Source: Aquibacillus albus
Lineage (GTDB): Bacteria > Bacillota > Bacilli > Bacillales > Amphibacillaceae
Direction: 5' to 3'
NCBI RefSeq assembly: GCF_016908325.1
Contig: NZ_JAFBDR010000023.1
Coordinates: forward strand, 1-64,000
Length of the DNA stretch: 64,000 bases
Positions 15,223 to 24,878 of the stretch are shown in pieces. Below the pieces are notes generated by a model, which saw only the letters and a program-made list of their open reading frames with translations, did not search any database and had not been told where the DNA came from. A program made the position numbers and the translations under genes. The first letter of the stretch is position 1, and each line of letters begins with the position of its first letter.

Positions 15223-16166
15223 GTCATTCAAAAACAGTAGCAGTTATTGGTACAGGTGTAATTGGAAATGGTTGGATTGGAAGATTTCTGGCTCAAGGGC
15301 TAGATGTTATTGCTTTTGACCCTGCAGAAGGTGCAGAAAAGCATACACGAAAAGTAATCAAGCAAATTTGGCCATCATTGGAAGGACTAGGAATGGCGGA
15401 AGATGCTTCACAAGATCGCTTAACCTTTGTTTCAACGCTTAAAGAAGCTGTACAATCTTCTGATTTTATTCAAGAAAATGTTCCAGAACGTGAAGATATT
15501 AAAAAAACTGTTTTAACTAGTATCGATCAATATGCCAAGCCAGAGGCCATTATTGGATCTAGTACTTCTGGAATTACGGCAACAACATTACAACAAGACC
15601 TCCAGCATCCAGGGCGAGTAATTGTCGCTCATCCTTTTAATCCAGTTTACATTTTACCTCTTGTTGAGCTTGTTGGAGGAGAAGCCACTGATGGTACAAC
15701 CATGGAAAAAGCAAAAAAGTTCTATCAATCTATTGAAATGAAACCATTAGTGATTAATAAAGAAATTGAAGGTCATGTTGCTGACCGTTTAATGGAAGCA
15801 TTATGGCGTGAAGCTTTACATCTAGTTAATGACGGCATTGTAACAACAGAAGAAGTGGACGCTGCAATTATTTATGGTGCAGGTCTTCGTTGGGCGCAAA
15901 TGGGTCCATTCTTAACCTTCCACTTAGCTGGAGGAGAACAAGGAATGCGCCACATGTTAGAGCAATTTGGTCCAGCACTTAAGAAGCCTTGGACAAAGTT
16001 AGAAGCACCTGAACTTACTGATGAGTTAAAAGAAAAAGTCATTGAAGGCTGTGAAATTCATGCAGGTGATGTTCCTATTTCCGAATTAGAAGATAAACGA
16101 AATGAATTCTTAGTTAGGTTACTAGATTTAGTAGAAGATTATTGGCCGAATTCGAAAATTTCATAA
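15219..16166 (+). CDS. L-carnitine dehydrogenase
   Basis: A 315-residue NAD-dependent dehydrogenase of the 3-hydroxyacyl-CoA dehydrogenase superfamily, oxidising L-carnitine to 3-dehydrocarnitine. The Rossmann motif is AVIGTGVIGNGW (residues 8-19). VQENVPER-like text (IQENVPERE), SSTSGI and HPFNPVYILPLVELVGG follow; the catalytic His is in that last block. The C-terminal LRWAQMGPF is characteristic of carnitine dehydrogenases rather than fatty-acid enzymes. It overlaps the BKACE gene by 4 nt, implying coupled translation. The cytoplasmic product feeds BKACE directly. Confidence 0.88.
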   Translation: MSHSKTVAVIGTGVIGNGWIGRFLAQGLDVIAFDPAEGAEKHTRKVIKQIWPSLEGLGMAEDASQDRLTFVSTLKEAVQSSDFIQENVPEREDIKKTVLTSIDQYAKPEAIIGSSTSGITATTLQQDLQHPGRVIVAHPFNPVYILPLVELVGGEATDGTTMEKAKKFYQSIEMKPLVINKEIEGHVADRLMEALWREALHLVNDGIVTTEEVDAAIIYGAGLRWAQMGPFLTFHLAGGEQGMRHMLEQFGPALKKPWTKLEAPELTDELKEKVIEGCEIHAGDVPISELEDKRNEFLVRLLDLVEDYWPNSKIS

Positions 16167-16186
16167 CAGTGTGGGGGATTTTTACA

Positions 16187-16663
16187 ATGACAAAGCCAGC
16201 CTTTCAATATCAAGACTTTGTACGTCACGATTGGGTCGATTATAACGGCCACATGAACGACGCAGCCTATGCTAAAGTATTTAGTTTAGCTGTGGATGCG
16301 TTTATGGATGCAATTGGACTAGATGAGAATTCGCGTGTGGAATATCAATACACTATCTTCACGTTAGAAACACATTTATGTTATTTAAAAGAAGCACATG
16401 AAGATGAACAACTGACAGTAACAGTACAACTGTTAGATGTTGATGCGAAGCGATTACACGTTATTTTTATAATGAATAATGCCAACAACGAAGCAATTGC
16501 AACTAGTGAACAAATGTTAATGGGAATGGATACGTATCAAGGAAAACCAGGACCTTTCCCGGAAGCTATTACAAATTTTATAGAAGAAATTTGGAATGAG
16601 CATAAACAGTTGGAAATCTCAAAACAAGTGGGTAGGACCATTGGTATTAAAAGAAAAAGTTAA
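16187..16663 (+). CDS. betainyl-CoA thioesterase (4HBT hotdog family)
   Basis: A 158-residue hotdog-fold thioesterase that would release glycine betaine from betainyl-CoA. The 4HBT signature is [16 protein letters not shown] (about residues 17-32), with the catalytic Asp/Asn-His region intact, and [18 protein letters not shown] after it. Start: ATG 16187, preceded by GTGGGGG; a longer frame from 16142 overlaps the dehydrogenase and has no RBS. In Pseudomonas the corresponding activity is fused or adjacent to carnitine dehydrogenase, so context supports the role. Confidence 0.85.
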   Translation: MTKPAFQYQDFVRHDWVDYNGHMNDAAYAKVFSLAVDAFMDAIGLDENSRVEYQYTIFTLETHLCYLKEAHEDEQLTVTVQLLDVDAKRLHVIFIMNNANNEAIATSEQMLMGMDTYQGKPGPFPEAITNFIEEIWNEHKQLEISKQVGRTIGIKRKS

Positions 16664-16712
16664 GACAGGTGCTTTTTCTAAAAAACACCTTTATAAGAAT
16701 AGGAGAATGTTG

Positions 16713-17915
16713 ATGAATAAGATTGAAGTAAATCACTTAACAAAAATCTTCGGCTCTCATCCACAACAAGGTCTCGAACGGTTAAAAAAAGGAGAACAAA
16801 AAAGTGAAATCCTTGAAAAAACCGGAATGACCGTCGGTGTCAATCAAGCCTCATTTGCCGTAAAACCTGGAGAAATCTTTGTCATCATGGGCTTATCCGG
16901 CAGTGGTAAATCAACATTGATTCGCTTAGTAAATCGGTTGATTGAACCTACAGACGGAGAAGTATTAATTGATGGGGAAGACATTACCAAAATGGACAAA
17001 AAATCTCTCATTAATACAAGACGTAAGAAATTAGGAATGGTTTTCCAAAAATTTGGTTTACTACCTCATAAAACCATTTTAGATAACGTTGCTTATGGGT
17101 TAGAGATCCAAGATGTGAGTAAAGAAGAACGAGAGAAAAAAGCGCTTGAAACAATTGAAGATGTTGGTCTTAAGGGTTACGAGAATAGTTATCCTAGCCA
17201 ATTGAGTGGCGGAATGCAACAACGAGTTGGAATTGCACGTGCACTTGCCAATGATACAGATATCCTGTTAATGGATGAAGCGTTCAGCGCATTAGATCCT
17301 ATTATACGAAGTGAGATGCAGGATGAATTGCTAAAAATACAAGACAAATTAGATAAAACGGTATTATTTATTACCCACGACCTAGATGAAGCATTGAAGC
17401 TTGGCGATCGTATTGCGATTATGAAAGATGGGAAAATTGTTCAAATCGGAACATCAGAGGAGATATTGGAAAATCCTGCCAATGACTATGTCTCCAACTT
17501 TGTTAAAGATGTAGATCGTTCGAAAGTTCTAGAAGCATCCCATGTCACGAAAAAACCTAAAGTTGTATTGTCCTACAAAGATGGCCCTCGCGTTGCAGTA
17601 AGAAAAATGGAGGAAGCAGGTATTTCTAGTATCTTTGTTACTGACAAAGATAAAAACCTAAAAGGATTATTAACCATTGATGATGCTGTTAAAGCTTATC
17701 AAAACAATATCTCAATGGAAGAAGTGCTTATCTCAGATGACATTTATACTACTTCTCCAGATACACCTTTAAATGACTTGATTGGTGTCGCTGCAGATGT
17801 GAAGTATCCAATTGCCATCGTTGAAGAAGGAAAACTCCTAGGAATCGTATCACGAGTTTCGATTCTTTCAGGATTAGTGCTCGGAAAGGAGAAAGATGAG
17901 GTGGGTACAGTATGA
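16713..17915 (+). CDS. OpuAA-type ABC transporter ATPase with CBS domains
   Basis: A 400-residue ATPase subunit of a quaternary-ammonium ABC importer. It has Walker [11 protein letters not shown]-loop [13 protein letters not shown], signature [15 protein letters not shown], Walker [13 protein letters not shown] and the switch His in [10 protein letters not shown] pair of CBS domains covers about residues 275-395; in OpuA relatives these sense ionic strength and gate transport. GAACAGG and AGGAG precede ATG 16713; the longer frame from 16596 overlaps the thioesterase. It overlaps the permease by 4 nt. Confidence 0.9.
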   Translation: MNKIEVNHLTKIFGSHPQQGLERLKKGEQKSEILEKTGMTVGVNQASFAVKPGEIFVIMGLSGSGKSTLIRLVNRLIEPTDGEVLIDGEDITKMDKKSLINTRRKKLGMVFQKFGLLPHKTILDNVAYGLEIQDVSKEEREKKALETIEDVGLKGYENSYPSQLSGGMQQRVGIARALANDTDILLMDEAFSALDPIIRSEMQDELLKIQDKLDKTVLFITHDLDEALKLGDRIAIMKDGKIVQIGTSEEILENPANDYVSNFVKDVDRSKVLEASHVTKKPKVVLSYKDGPRVAVRKMEEAGISSIFVTDKDKNLKGLLTIDDAVKAYQNNISMEEVLISDDIYTTSPDTPLNDLIGVAADVKYPIAIVEEGKLLGIVSRVSILSGLVLGKEKDEVGTV

Positions 17916-18742
17916 ATTATTTTACTTTCCCATTAGAAGATTGGACCAATAGCTTTGTTAACGGTTGGTTACTTCCGGTCATGAGTGGATTTTTTAATAG
18001 CATTAGTATCACACTTCGCTCATTTATTGACGGTGTAACGAACCTTATCCTAGCTATTCCTCCTGAGGTAATTGCTATTCTGCTTATACTCTCAGCCTGG
18101 AAACTTGCTAGTAAAGGTATCGCATTATTCACGCTAATCGGTTGTCTTTATATTGGATCCGTCGATTTATGGGCAGAAACAATGCAAACTGTTGCAATTG
18201 TTATTGTCTCAACAATTATTTCTGTCATATTTGGAGTTCCTGTTGGTATTTTAAGTGCTAAAAGTAAACTAATCGACCAAATTGTTCGACCAATATTAGA
18301 CTTTATGCAGACATTACCTATTTTTGTCTACTTAATTCCTTCGATTCTACTATTTGGACTTGGTGGTGTACCAGCGGTTATAGCAACATTTGTATTCGCT
18401 GCTCCACCTGCTGTCCGTATGACACGATTAGGAATTATCCAAGTTCCCGAAGAGGTAGTGGAAGCATCAAAGGCATTTGGTGCAACGTCGAAACAACTGC
18501 TATTTAAAGTTCAACTACCACTTGCTGTGCCGACCATTATGGCTGGTGTAAACCAAACGATTATGTTGGCACTATCTATGGCTGTTGTGGCATCAATGAT
18601 CGGTGCCCCAGGACTTGGTTCAATTGTATTGTCAGGGATTTCAACGGTTAACGTTGGTCTAGGATTAACGGGTGGTTTAGCTATTGTTGTAATTGCTATT
18701 ATACTTGACCGAATTACACAAGGGATTGGTCAAAAATTATAA
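17912..18742 (+). CDS. OpuAB-type permease of the carnitine/betaine importer
   Basis: A 276-residue membrane permease with about seven hydrophobic segments, from about 60 to 265. The EAA loop is [24 protein letters not shown] (about 185-208, ends cited), which docks on the ATPase. The N-terminal region resembles OpuAB/ProW. It lacks a fused substrate-binding domain, which is encoded next. The stop is followed by 82 nt before the binding-protein gene. Confidence 0.9.
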   Translation: MNYFTFPLEDWTNSFVNGWLLPVMSGFFNSISITLRSFIDGVTNLILAIPPEVIAILLILSAWKLASKGIALFTLIGCLYIGSVDLWAETMQTVAIVIVSTIISVIFGVPVGILSAKSKLIDQIVRPILDFMQTLPIFVYLIPSILLFGLGGVPAVIATFVFAAPPAVRMTRLGIIQVPEEVVEASKAFGATSKQLLFKVQLPLAVPTIMAGVNQTIMLALSMAVVASMIGAPGLGSIVLSGISTVNVGLGLTGGLAIVVIAIILDRITQGIGQKL

Positions 18743-18824
18743 ATAGATATAAGTGAAAAGTCCAAACAAAGAACAAATATCATTTTTTATGATTATATAA
18801 AGGAAAAAACAAAGGAGAGGTCAC

Positions 18825-19706
18825 ATGAAAAAAGTAGTATTAAGTATTATCAGTGTATTATTCGTAATGGTTATCGTTGGTTGTTCCCAACAAGAAGAAG
18901 ATACTAGTAGTAACCCAGAAGGTACAGATGAGAAGCAAACCATCACATTAGGCGTTACACCATGGACAAGTACTGTACCTCCAACGGAAGTTGCACAAAT
19001 TATCTTAGAAGACATGGGTTATAACGTAGAGCAAACACAAGCAGATGCAGGTAGTACGTATATCGGCCTTTCTCGTGGTGATATTGATGTATTTATGGAC
19101 GGCTGGTTCCCAGTACATGATGTATATATCGAAAAGTATAGTGATTCTATTGAAGAAACAGCAGTGAGTTATTCTGGTGCAGATTCTGGTTTAGTTGTTC
19201 CAGCTTATATGGAAGATGTAAACACTGTTCAAGACTTAGTAGGTATGGAAGGTGAATTTAATAATGAGCTATACGGCATTGAAGAAGGTGCAAGTGCTAC
19301 CGGAGTAATTGACGAACTTATTGCAGGATATGGTTTAGACATGGAACAGGTCAATTCTTCTGAAGGTGGTATGCTTGCTCAAGCGATGCGTAAAATGCAA
19401 GCGGAAGAACCAGTTGTATTCTATGGCTGGCGTCCACACACAATGTTTAACAAATTTGATTTGAAAGTACTTGAAGATACAAAAGGCTTCTTTGAACCAG
19501 CAACCATTAAAGTAATTACTAACAAAGAACTACAAGAAACTGCACCGGATGCATATGAATTCTTAAGCAACTGGAGTATCCCACTTGGTGATGTGGAAGA
19601 AATGATTGTTAAAATTGAAGAAGAAGAAATCCCGTCGAACGAAGTAGCACAAGAGTGGATTGATAACAATCAAGATAAAGTAAATGCTATGTTAGGAATA
19701 GAATAA
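18825..19706 (+). CDS. OpuAC-type substrate-binding lipoprotein
   Basis: A 293-residue extracellular lipoprotein. The signal peptide ends in the lipobox VIVGC (Cys20), so the mature protein is anchored to the outer face of the membrane. The OpuAC domain reads GVTPWTSTVPPTEVA, then DVFMDGWFPVHD and FYGWRPHTMF; aromatic residues in these blocks form the cage for a trimethylammonium group. Paired with carnitine catabolic enzymes, carnitine (and perhaps betaine) is the likely ligand. AAAGGAGAGG precedes the ATG. Confidence 0.9.
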   Translation: MKKVVLSIISVLFVMVIVGCSQQEEDTSSNPEGTDEKQTITLGVTPWTSTVPPTEVAQIILEDMGYNVEQTQADAGSTYIGLSRGDIDVFMDGWFPVHDVYIEKYSDSIEETAVSYSGADSGLVVPAYMEDVNTVQDLVGMEGEFNNELYGIEEGASATGVIDELIAGYGLDMEQVNSSEGGMLAQAMRKMQAEEPVVFYGWRPHTMFNKFDLKVLEDTKGFFEPATIKVITNKELQETAPDAYEFLSNWSIPLGDVEEMIVKIEEEEIPSNEVAQEWIDNNQDKVNAMLGIE

Positions 19707-19720
19707 AGAAAAAACAATGC

Positions 19721-19755
19721 GGTCTGTGTTGAGATTCAACACAGACCTTGTTTAT
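19721..19755 (+). terminator. terminator of the carnitine operon
   Basis: A perfect 11-bp stem GGTCTGTGTTG/CAACACAGACC with a 5-nt loop, then TTGTTTAT. It lies 14 nt after the binding-protein stop. Confidence 0.88.
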
Positions 19756-19892
19756 ACTCTCAAAAATTTTATAGTAGACAGTATAAGTAAAACTCCGACA
19801 CTCGCTATTGGATGAGGATGAGGTGAATGCCGAGTTTTTTCAAATATATTCAAATAATTTATGAATGATTATTTAGGAAAGGAAATCAAAAA

Positions 19893-21629
19893 ATGAAGGA
19901 ATTAAAGCAAGTAACGGTTGAGCGAGATGTTCCATGTAACTTAAGAGATGGGACAACTTTATATGCAAACATCTATCGACCTCAAGCAGCAGATAAATAT
20001 CCTGTACTACTAACTCGGTTACCCTATAATAAGAACCTTCCAGCGTTTTCTCACAGATGGATTGACCCTATTCGTACAGCATTACAAGGTTATGTCGTAA
20101 TTATTCAGGATGTTCGAGGTCGCTATGCATCAGAAGGTGAATTTGAACCTTTTGTCCAAGAAGCAAAAGATGGTTATGATACCGTCGAATGGGCCGCGAA
20201 TCTATCATATTCTAATGGGAAAGTAGGAATGTTCGGCCTATCCTATTATGCTTTTACGCAATTATATGCACTACTAGAACAACCACCAGCTCTAAAAGCT
20301 ATATTTCCTGCTATGACAGGAAATATTTTTAATGAACCGTTTAGTGAAAATGGTGTACTAGCATTAGCTTCAGCAGAAACGTGGATGCTGGATTCATTAG
20401 CTCCTGACTACTTAAAAAGGAAGCTAAAAGCTGATGACTATCAGGCAGCAATGCAAGAACTCATAGAGGATCTTAATCAGATTGAAAAATGGCATAACTA
20501 TAAACCGATTAAAGATTTGCCAGCAGTCATGAAGCACCCTGCGCTTCGAGAGATATATTCTAGGTATATTAATCAAGAGTTCACTAACAAAGCAAGTGAG
20601 AATGCCATGACTAAAAACTATTCCGCAGTAATGAATATTCCTGCTTATCATCTCGCTGGTTGGTATGATAATTTCTTGAGTCAGACACTACTAAACTATG
20701 AGCAGATGTCTAAATACAATCACCACCAGAAATTAATCATTGGTCCTTGGGGGCATGGAATGGTAGGCTCAGAACTAGGGGAACGAACTTTTGGTGTCCA
20801 TAGTTCTACTCACTCCATTGATGGTAAAAATGACCTCACATCGCTTCATATTCAATGGTTTAACCATTGGCTAAAAGAAGAAGACGAACCTTTAGTTACT
20901 AACGATGATGCTGTTAAACTCTTTGTAATGGGGATAAATGAATGGCGGTCTGAAAAGGAATGGCCGTTAACACGCACCGAATACAGAAAATACCATTTTC
21001 ATAGTGATGGCCAAGCAAATACTCATGTTGAATCAGGGTATCTAAACACGACAACTCCAGCGAATGAACAACCTGACCAGTTTATTCATGACCCGGTAAA
21101 TCCAGTACCAACCCATGGTGGTGGAACGTTATTTTATAATGGTAGAAATGCAGGACCCCGGGATCAAAGATTAATAGGACAAAGAGATGATGTTGTTACT
21201 TACACATCTCAACCAGTAGAAGAACCATTGGAAGTGACAGGCTCAGCAAAAGTTGTTCTATGGGCGTCAACGGAAGCCACTGACACCGATTTTACAGCAA
21301 AATTAGTCGATGTTTTTCCTGATGGTACAGCCTATAATCTAGCAGACGGTATTGTCCGTACTAAGTATCAAGACGGCAATGTGGACCAAGTAAGTGTAAA
21401 TGGTGAGATTGTTCGCATTGAAATTGAGTTATGTCCTACAAGCAATGTATTTTTACCAGGTCATTCGATTAGAATTCAAATTGCATCTAGTGATTTTCCA
21501 CGCTATGATGTGAACCCAAATACAGGTAAAAGCACAATGGATACAATTGATTTGATAAGGACCAACCAAAAGGTGTATCATCAAACAGACTATCCGTCCC
21601 ATGTGATATTACCAGTAATACCTGAATAA
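19893..21629 (+). CDS. CocE/NonD family hydrolase
   Basis: A 578-residue serine hydrolase of the X-Pro dipeptidyl-peptidase / cocaine esterase family. The N-terminal alpha/beta hydrolase domain has VIIQDVRGRYASEG and the nucleophile elbow GMFGLSYYA (Ser near residue 115). The catalytic Asp lies around GWYDNFL and the His near GPWGHGM. The C-terminal jelly-roll (about 365-575) reads LEVTGSAKVVLWAST and GHSIRIQIASSDFPR. Relatives cleave esters or amides; the substrate here is unknown. It is monocistronic behind the carnitine operon terminator, so processing of an acylcarnitine ester is a guess. AAAGGAAATC precedes the ATG. Confidence 0.85.
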   Translation: MKELKQVTVERDVPCNLRDGTTLYANIYRPQAADKYPVLLTRLPYNKNLPAFSHRWIDPIRTALQGYVVIIQDVRGRYASEGEFEPFVQEAKDGYDTVEWAANLSYSNGKVGMFGLSYYAFTQLYALLEQPPALKAIFPAMTGNIFNEPFSENGVLALASAETWMLDSLAPDYLKRKLKADDYQAAMQELIEDLNQIEKWHNYKPIKDLPAVMKHPALREIYSRYINQEFTNKASENAMTKNYSAVMNIPAYHLAGWYDNFLSQTLLNYEQMSKYNHHQKLIIGPWGHGMVGSELGERTFGVHSSTHSIDGKNDLTSLHIQWFNHWLKEEDEPLVTNDDAVKLFVMGINEWRSEKEWPLTRTEYRKYHFHSDGQANTHVESGYLNTTTPANEQPDQFIHDPVNPVPTHGGGTLFYNGRNAGPRDQRLIGQRDDVVTYTSQPVEEPLEVTGSAKVVLWASTEATDTDFTAKLVDVFPDGTAYNLADGIVRTKYQDGNVDQVSVNGEIVRIEIELCPTSNVFLPGHSIRIQIASSDFPRYDVNPNTGKSTMDTIDLIRTNQKVYHQTDYPSHVILPVIPE

Positions 21630-22037
21630 ATTTATGGTCAGACACTGCAAATAGACAATCGTCCTTTTAGTGCCTAACCCTTTTTCACCATGAGTTATAT
21701 AACATATGTTCCTGCTTATTATATTTGTCTTTTCATTCCTTTTATACATTAAGCATTCTCTAATGTGAGTTTAAAAGATAAAGATTTAAAATAATGAAAA
21801 AATATATAACTCAGTGAATTATTCAAGTTATAGCGTAGTTCTTTTTATTTTTAGTGTTTGTGTGTATGAAGTGGAGAACGGTCCACCGGTACTTATAAAT
21901 AGCGATATGTAGCGATTTCCAGACGTTTTGGAAGTCGCTTTTTTGCGTTTTTAGGCACGATTTAGTCGTGCGAACCAATAATGCGAAGTCAAAGACGTCC
22001 TATTGTTCGAAATATCAATCCGAAAGGGGTAATTCGA
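21630..22037. other. non-coding gap with terminator hairpins
   Basis: There is no gene. A hairpin at 21908-21946 (AGCGATTTCC with GGAAGTCGCT, then TTTTTTG) looks like a terminator, followed by GCACGATTTAGTCGTGC at 21955-21971. Base usage changes from about here: CGAA, TTCG and CGAC become frequent. Confidence 0.55.
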
Positions 22038-22226
22038 ATGGTAAGACATAAGAATAAACTTTCCCCGAAAGTCCTTCAAACGTCAAAATCCGAAATTGAT
22101 TCATTTGAATATCTTTACAATCTATTTATTCGTGATTGTAGGATTCGAAATCTATCCGACCATACTTTCAAATATGCCTTGACTTTTATTAGAAAATTGT
22201 TGTTTAAAAAATTGCTTTCACTATAA
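22038..22226 (+). pseudogene. N-terminal fragment of a tyrosine recombinase
   Basis: A 62-residue frame from ATG 22038 (AAAGGGG ahead). The block FEYLYNLFIRDCRIRNLSDHT is the start of the SAM-like core-binding domain of phage-type integrases. The sequence then diverges (YALTFIRKLLFKKLLSL) and stops, with no catalytic domain downstream. It is probably the cut-off end of the mobile unit that brought the following genes. Confidence 0.55.
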
Positions 22227-22363
22227 TATGTGGGGAAAACTACCCGATTTGTGACTATTAATTTTGAAATTATTTATATTATAAAACATACCTAAGAACA
22301 AAAATTGGAATTGTTTTACCATTTCTTATAACCTATAATCGGAAGGAGAAAGGGGACATATTC

Positions 22364-23488
22364 ATGGAATTTGTAAGAAAGAAACTACTTCAAGCAATTG
22401 GTGTTGTTGGATTGACAACTTCATTGATTGGTTGTTCAACACAAGCGGTGGAAATAGAAAACGATTTTTCAGACGTATCAAACGACTATTGGGCGAAAAC
22501 CGAAATCAACTACTTAGAAGAACAAGGAATCATAAACGGTTATCCCGACGGAACCTTCAAACCGAATCAAGCGGTCACACGTTACCAAGCGGCGGCAATG
22601 TTGAAAAAGGTCTTGGACTTGTCGTTGGTGGAAGGAACACCCGTACAATTTAATGATATCGCAACGGATTCCCCACGTTACAAACTAGCGGCTACTATGT
22701 ATGAAGCGGGATTGATACGGGGTTCAAACGGAAACTTCCGACCAAACGAATCATTAACACGGGCACAAATGGCAACGGTGTTGACACGTGCATTCGATTT
22801 TAATAGAAATGAAGATTTTTATTTTACGGATATTCAACCCGACTATTGGAATTATACCGAAATAGCGGCGTTGGCGGATAGCGGAATCACGGGCGGAAAA
22901 GGTGATGGCACATTTGCACCTTCCGAACCGACGTCAAGGGCACAATTTTCCGTTTTCCTTTATCGTGCAATGGACGGGGAACGACAAGGACTTGAACTGT
23001 TGGCAAGTGATGTTCATTTCGAAGTTGATTTGAATAAAAATGAATACGACTTTGACGGTAAAGAATATACTGTAAAAAACAATGCGTTATATGTACGTGA
23101 AGGGGACGAAGAAAAGACCGTCAAAAACCTTCCAACTGATTCAGTTGATTTAATAACGTATTCGGGTTCAAAAATGTTTTATTCCGACGGTAAGAAAATT
23201 GTTTCTTATGGTTTGTTGAATGGTACGGAACGAACTATCTACCAAGGCGGCAATATTGAATTATTGTTCGAATATCAAGGGAAATTAATTATCCGTGATG
23301 GTTTAATGCACGTAACGGATTTGGACGGCAATTCATTAGAAGACAAAATTGATATTTATACGGGTGCAAAACCATACGAAATTAATGTCGTAGAAAGTAC
23401 GTCCGAATACACGGGAAGAACTACTTTAAAAGTTTGGGAAATGAAAGAAGACTTAAATTTGCCGTTAGTTAGGATTATATCAAGATAA
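22364..23488 (+). CDS. SLH-domain lipoprotein
   Basis: A 374-residue exported protein. A signal peptide ending in LIGC (Cys24) predicts a lipoprotein. Three S-layer homology domains follow (about 33-85, 92-145 and 150-205), each with the pattern of an FSDV/FNDI/FTDI start, a YPDGTFKPNQAVTRYQ-type middle and an Ala-rich helix. SLH triplets bind pyruvylated secondary cell wall polymer. The remaining 165 residues have a repetitive beta-rich look (EYDFDGKEYTVKNNALYV, LPTDSVDLI, GSKMFYSDGKKIVSYG) of unknown role. Both a lipid anchor and SLH domains in one protein are unusual. GGAAGGAG precedes the ATG. The codon use (GAC, GAA, ACG, GGG, TTC) differs from genes outside 22-25.5 kb. Confidence 0.85.
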   Translation: MEFVRKKLLQAIGVVGLTTSLIGCSTQAVEIENDFSDVSNDYWAKTEINYLEEQGIINGYPDGTFKPNQAVTRYQAAAMLKKVLDLSLVEGTPVQFNDIATDSPRYKLAATMYEAGLIRGSNGNFRPNESLTRAQMATVLTRAFDFNRNEDFYFTDIQPDYWNYTEIAALADSGITGGKGDGTFAPSEPTSRAQFSVFLYRAMDGERQGLELLASDVHFEVDLNKNEYDFDGKEYTVKNNALYVREGDEEKTVKNLPTDSVDLITYSGSKMFYSDGKKIVSYGLLNGTERTIYQGGNIELLFEYQGKLIIRDGLMHVTDLDGNSLEDKIDIYTGAKPYEINVVESTSEYTGRTTLKVWEMKEDLNLPLVRIISR

Positions 23489-23508
23489 TTTTATATTTAA
23501 TTGGGAGA

Positions 23509-23541
23509 AAGGCGACCAATGACGAAAGGTCGTCTTTTTAT
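23509..23541 (+). terminator. terminator of the SLH gene
   Basis: AAGGCGACC pairs with GGTCGTCTT around a 10-nt loop, followed by TTTTAT. Confidence 0.75.
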
Positions 23542-23572
23542 AAATAAAATTGGGTGTTATAAAAATTTCAAA

Positions 23573-23604
23573 AAAAAATAAGACGGATTTTATGTCCGCC
23601 TTAC
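23573..23604 (-). terminator. terminator of the DUF6241-like gene
   Basis: On the minus strand AAGGCGGA pairs with TCCGTCTT around a short loop, then ATTTTTTT. The stem overlaps the last codons of the gene. Confidence 0.75.
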
Positions 23605-24098
23605 TCAAAGTGTTCTTCGATATATTCTTGTTCTTCTTCGTCGGTCAATAACCTTGTTGCTTTTCCAGCCGTACCGTTCCGTTGTTCCCAAATATAGTTG
23701 TGAACGTCAACCGCATTTTCGAAGTTTCCTTGTTCCCATTGCGACAATGCGGAAGATAAGAATTGTTCATTCGCAAAATCCTTTTCGTATATGATTTCAC
23801 GCATTTTTACAATTCGTTCTTTCGTAATTTCTGCCGAACCCCATTTTTCATCCGCATACACTTTTTGGTGCGTCATTAAATGAATATTGTCCAAGAACTG
23901 ATATTCCTTAATGTTTTCATTTAATGGAACAAAATCTTGGGAACCGACCATTTCCACTTCACTATTCGATTCGGAAATCGCCCATGCGATAAATGCAAAA
24001 CCGAAAAGTGTTACCACCGCACCGATTGTCATAGTAATACCCGCAAATATTCGTAAAATCATTTTGAAATTTATACGTTCAACTGTACGTTTAATCAT
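23601..24098 (-). CDS. membrane-anchored DUF6241-like protein
   Basis: A 165-residue protein with one N-terminal membrane segment (about residues 13-40, ILRIFAGITMTIGAVVTLFG) and an outside domain. That domain reads IHLMTHQKVYADEKWGSAEIT, then LSQWEQGNFENAVDVHNYIW and ends LLTDEEEQEYIEEHF. This pattern matches my memory of the DUF6241 family of Bacilli, function unknown. It is convergent with the SLH gene, with facing terminators. AAAGGGG is 10 nt from the ATG. Composition matches the foreign block. Confidence 0.65.
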   Translation of the reverse strand: MIKRTVERINFKMILRIFAGITMTIGAVVTLFGFAFIAWAISESNSEVEMVGSQDFVPLNENIKEYQFLDNIHLMTHQKVYADEKWGSAEITKERIVKMREIIYEKDFANEQFLSSALSQWEQGNFENAVDVHNYIWEQRNGTAGKATRLLTDEEEQEYIEEHFE

Positions 24099-24278
24099 AG
24101 GATAATAACCCCTTTGCCGTTGTAATCTTGTTTACTATTATAGCAAAAATAAAAACCTTTCAAAGTCTTGTTTATAAACAATTGTAAATTGGGACTTCGG
24201 TTCATTCGAACCTTTTTCGTGTGGAATAGTTGTGTTATAATTCGGAAAAATTATTGAATGAAAGGAACGTGATTCATT

Positions 24279-24545
24279 GTGAAGAAAATACGAAATTTAA
24301 TTACGAAGTTTCCAATGCTTTTCATTATGTTGTCTATCATAATTGTACATAGTTCGGTAACTCCTTTTAATACTGTATTTCGTGGTGAAGAAGTTGGTGG
24401 ATATATAGACCCGCTTTGGTTTGAAACCCTTACGTTTATATTTGTAACGTTTATATATTCGTTTCCTTGGATTGTCGGGGTGATAGTCTTATATTCAACG
24501 ATAAAACTTATAAATGAATTACGTACAATAAATACAATAAAATAA
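24279..24545 (+). CDS. small membrane protein
   Basis: An 88-residue protein starting with GTG 24279 (GAAAGGAACG upstream). Two hydrophobic segments span about 12-32 and 48-75, with a short polar link carrying FRGEEVGGYIDPLWFE. I do not recognise a family. It is the first of three short same-strand membrane genes with equal spacing, likely one operon. Confidence 0.6.
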   Translation: MKKIRNLITKFPMLFIMLSIIIVHSSVTPFNTVFRGEEVGGYIDPLWFETLTFIFVTFIYSFPWIVGVIVLYSTIKLINELRTINTIK

Positions 24546-24602
24546 AACGATTCAAAAGTATTTCCCTTAGTAAAGATAACAAAATGAAAGGCGGGTGATT
24601 TT

Positions 24603-24854
24603 GTGAAAAAAGCGTTTAGAAAACTACCTTCAATTTTCGTGATTTTGACGTTTGGTTTTTTAGTAGCGTTTACGAAAAACTTTTCGGTGTTTGAAAGTAA
24701 TGATACTTTTGGCATTGGATTTCATACTATTAAATATTTAGTTTATTCTTTAATGGATACATTTAAAATTACACTTGTATTATCCACGTTTTACTATTTA
24801 GGGAAAGGAATATATGTTGTCTATATAAAACCGTTAATTAAGAAAGTCGTATAA
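24603..24854 (+). CDS. small membrane protein
   Basis: An 83-residue protein starting with GTG 24603 after GAAAGGCGGG. Hydrophobic segments cover about 10-25 and 45-70, and it ends in a basic tail (IKPLIKKVV). No family is recognised. Topology, size and start resemble those of the flanking genes, so duplication and divergence are possible. Confidence 0.6.
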   Translation: MKKAFRKLPSIFVILTFGFLVAFTKNFSVFESNDTFGIGFHTIKYLVYSLMDTFKITLVLSTFYYLGKGIYVVYIKPLIKKVV

Positions 24855-24878
24855 AGATATGAAAGGCGGGGTTTTACA

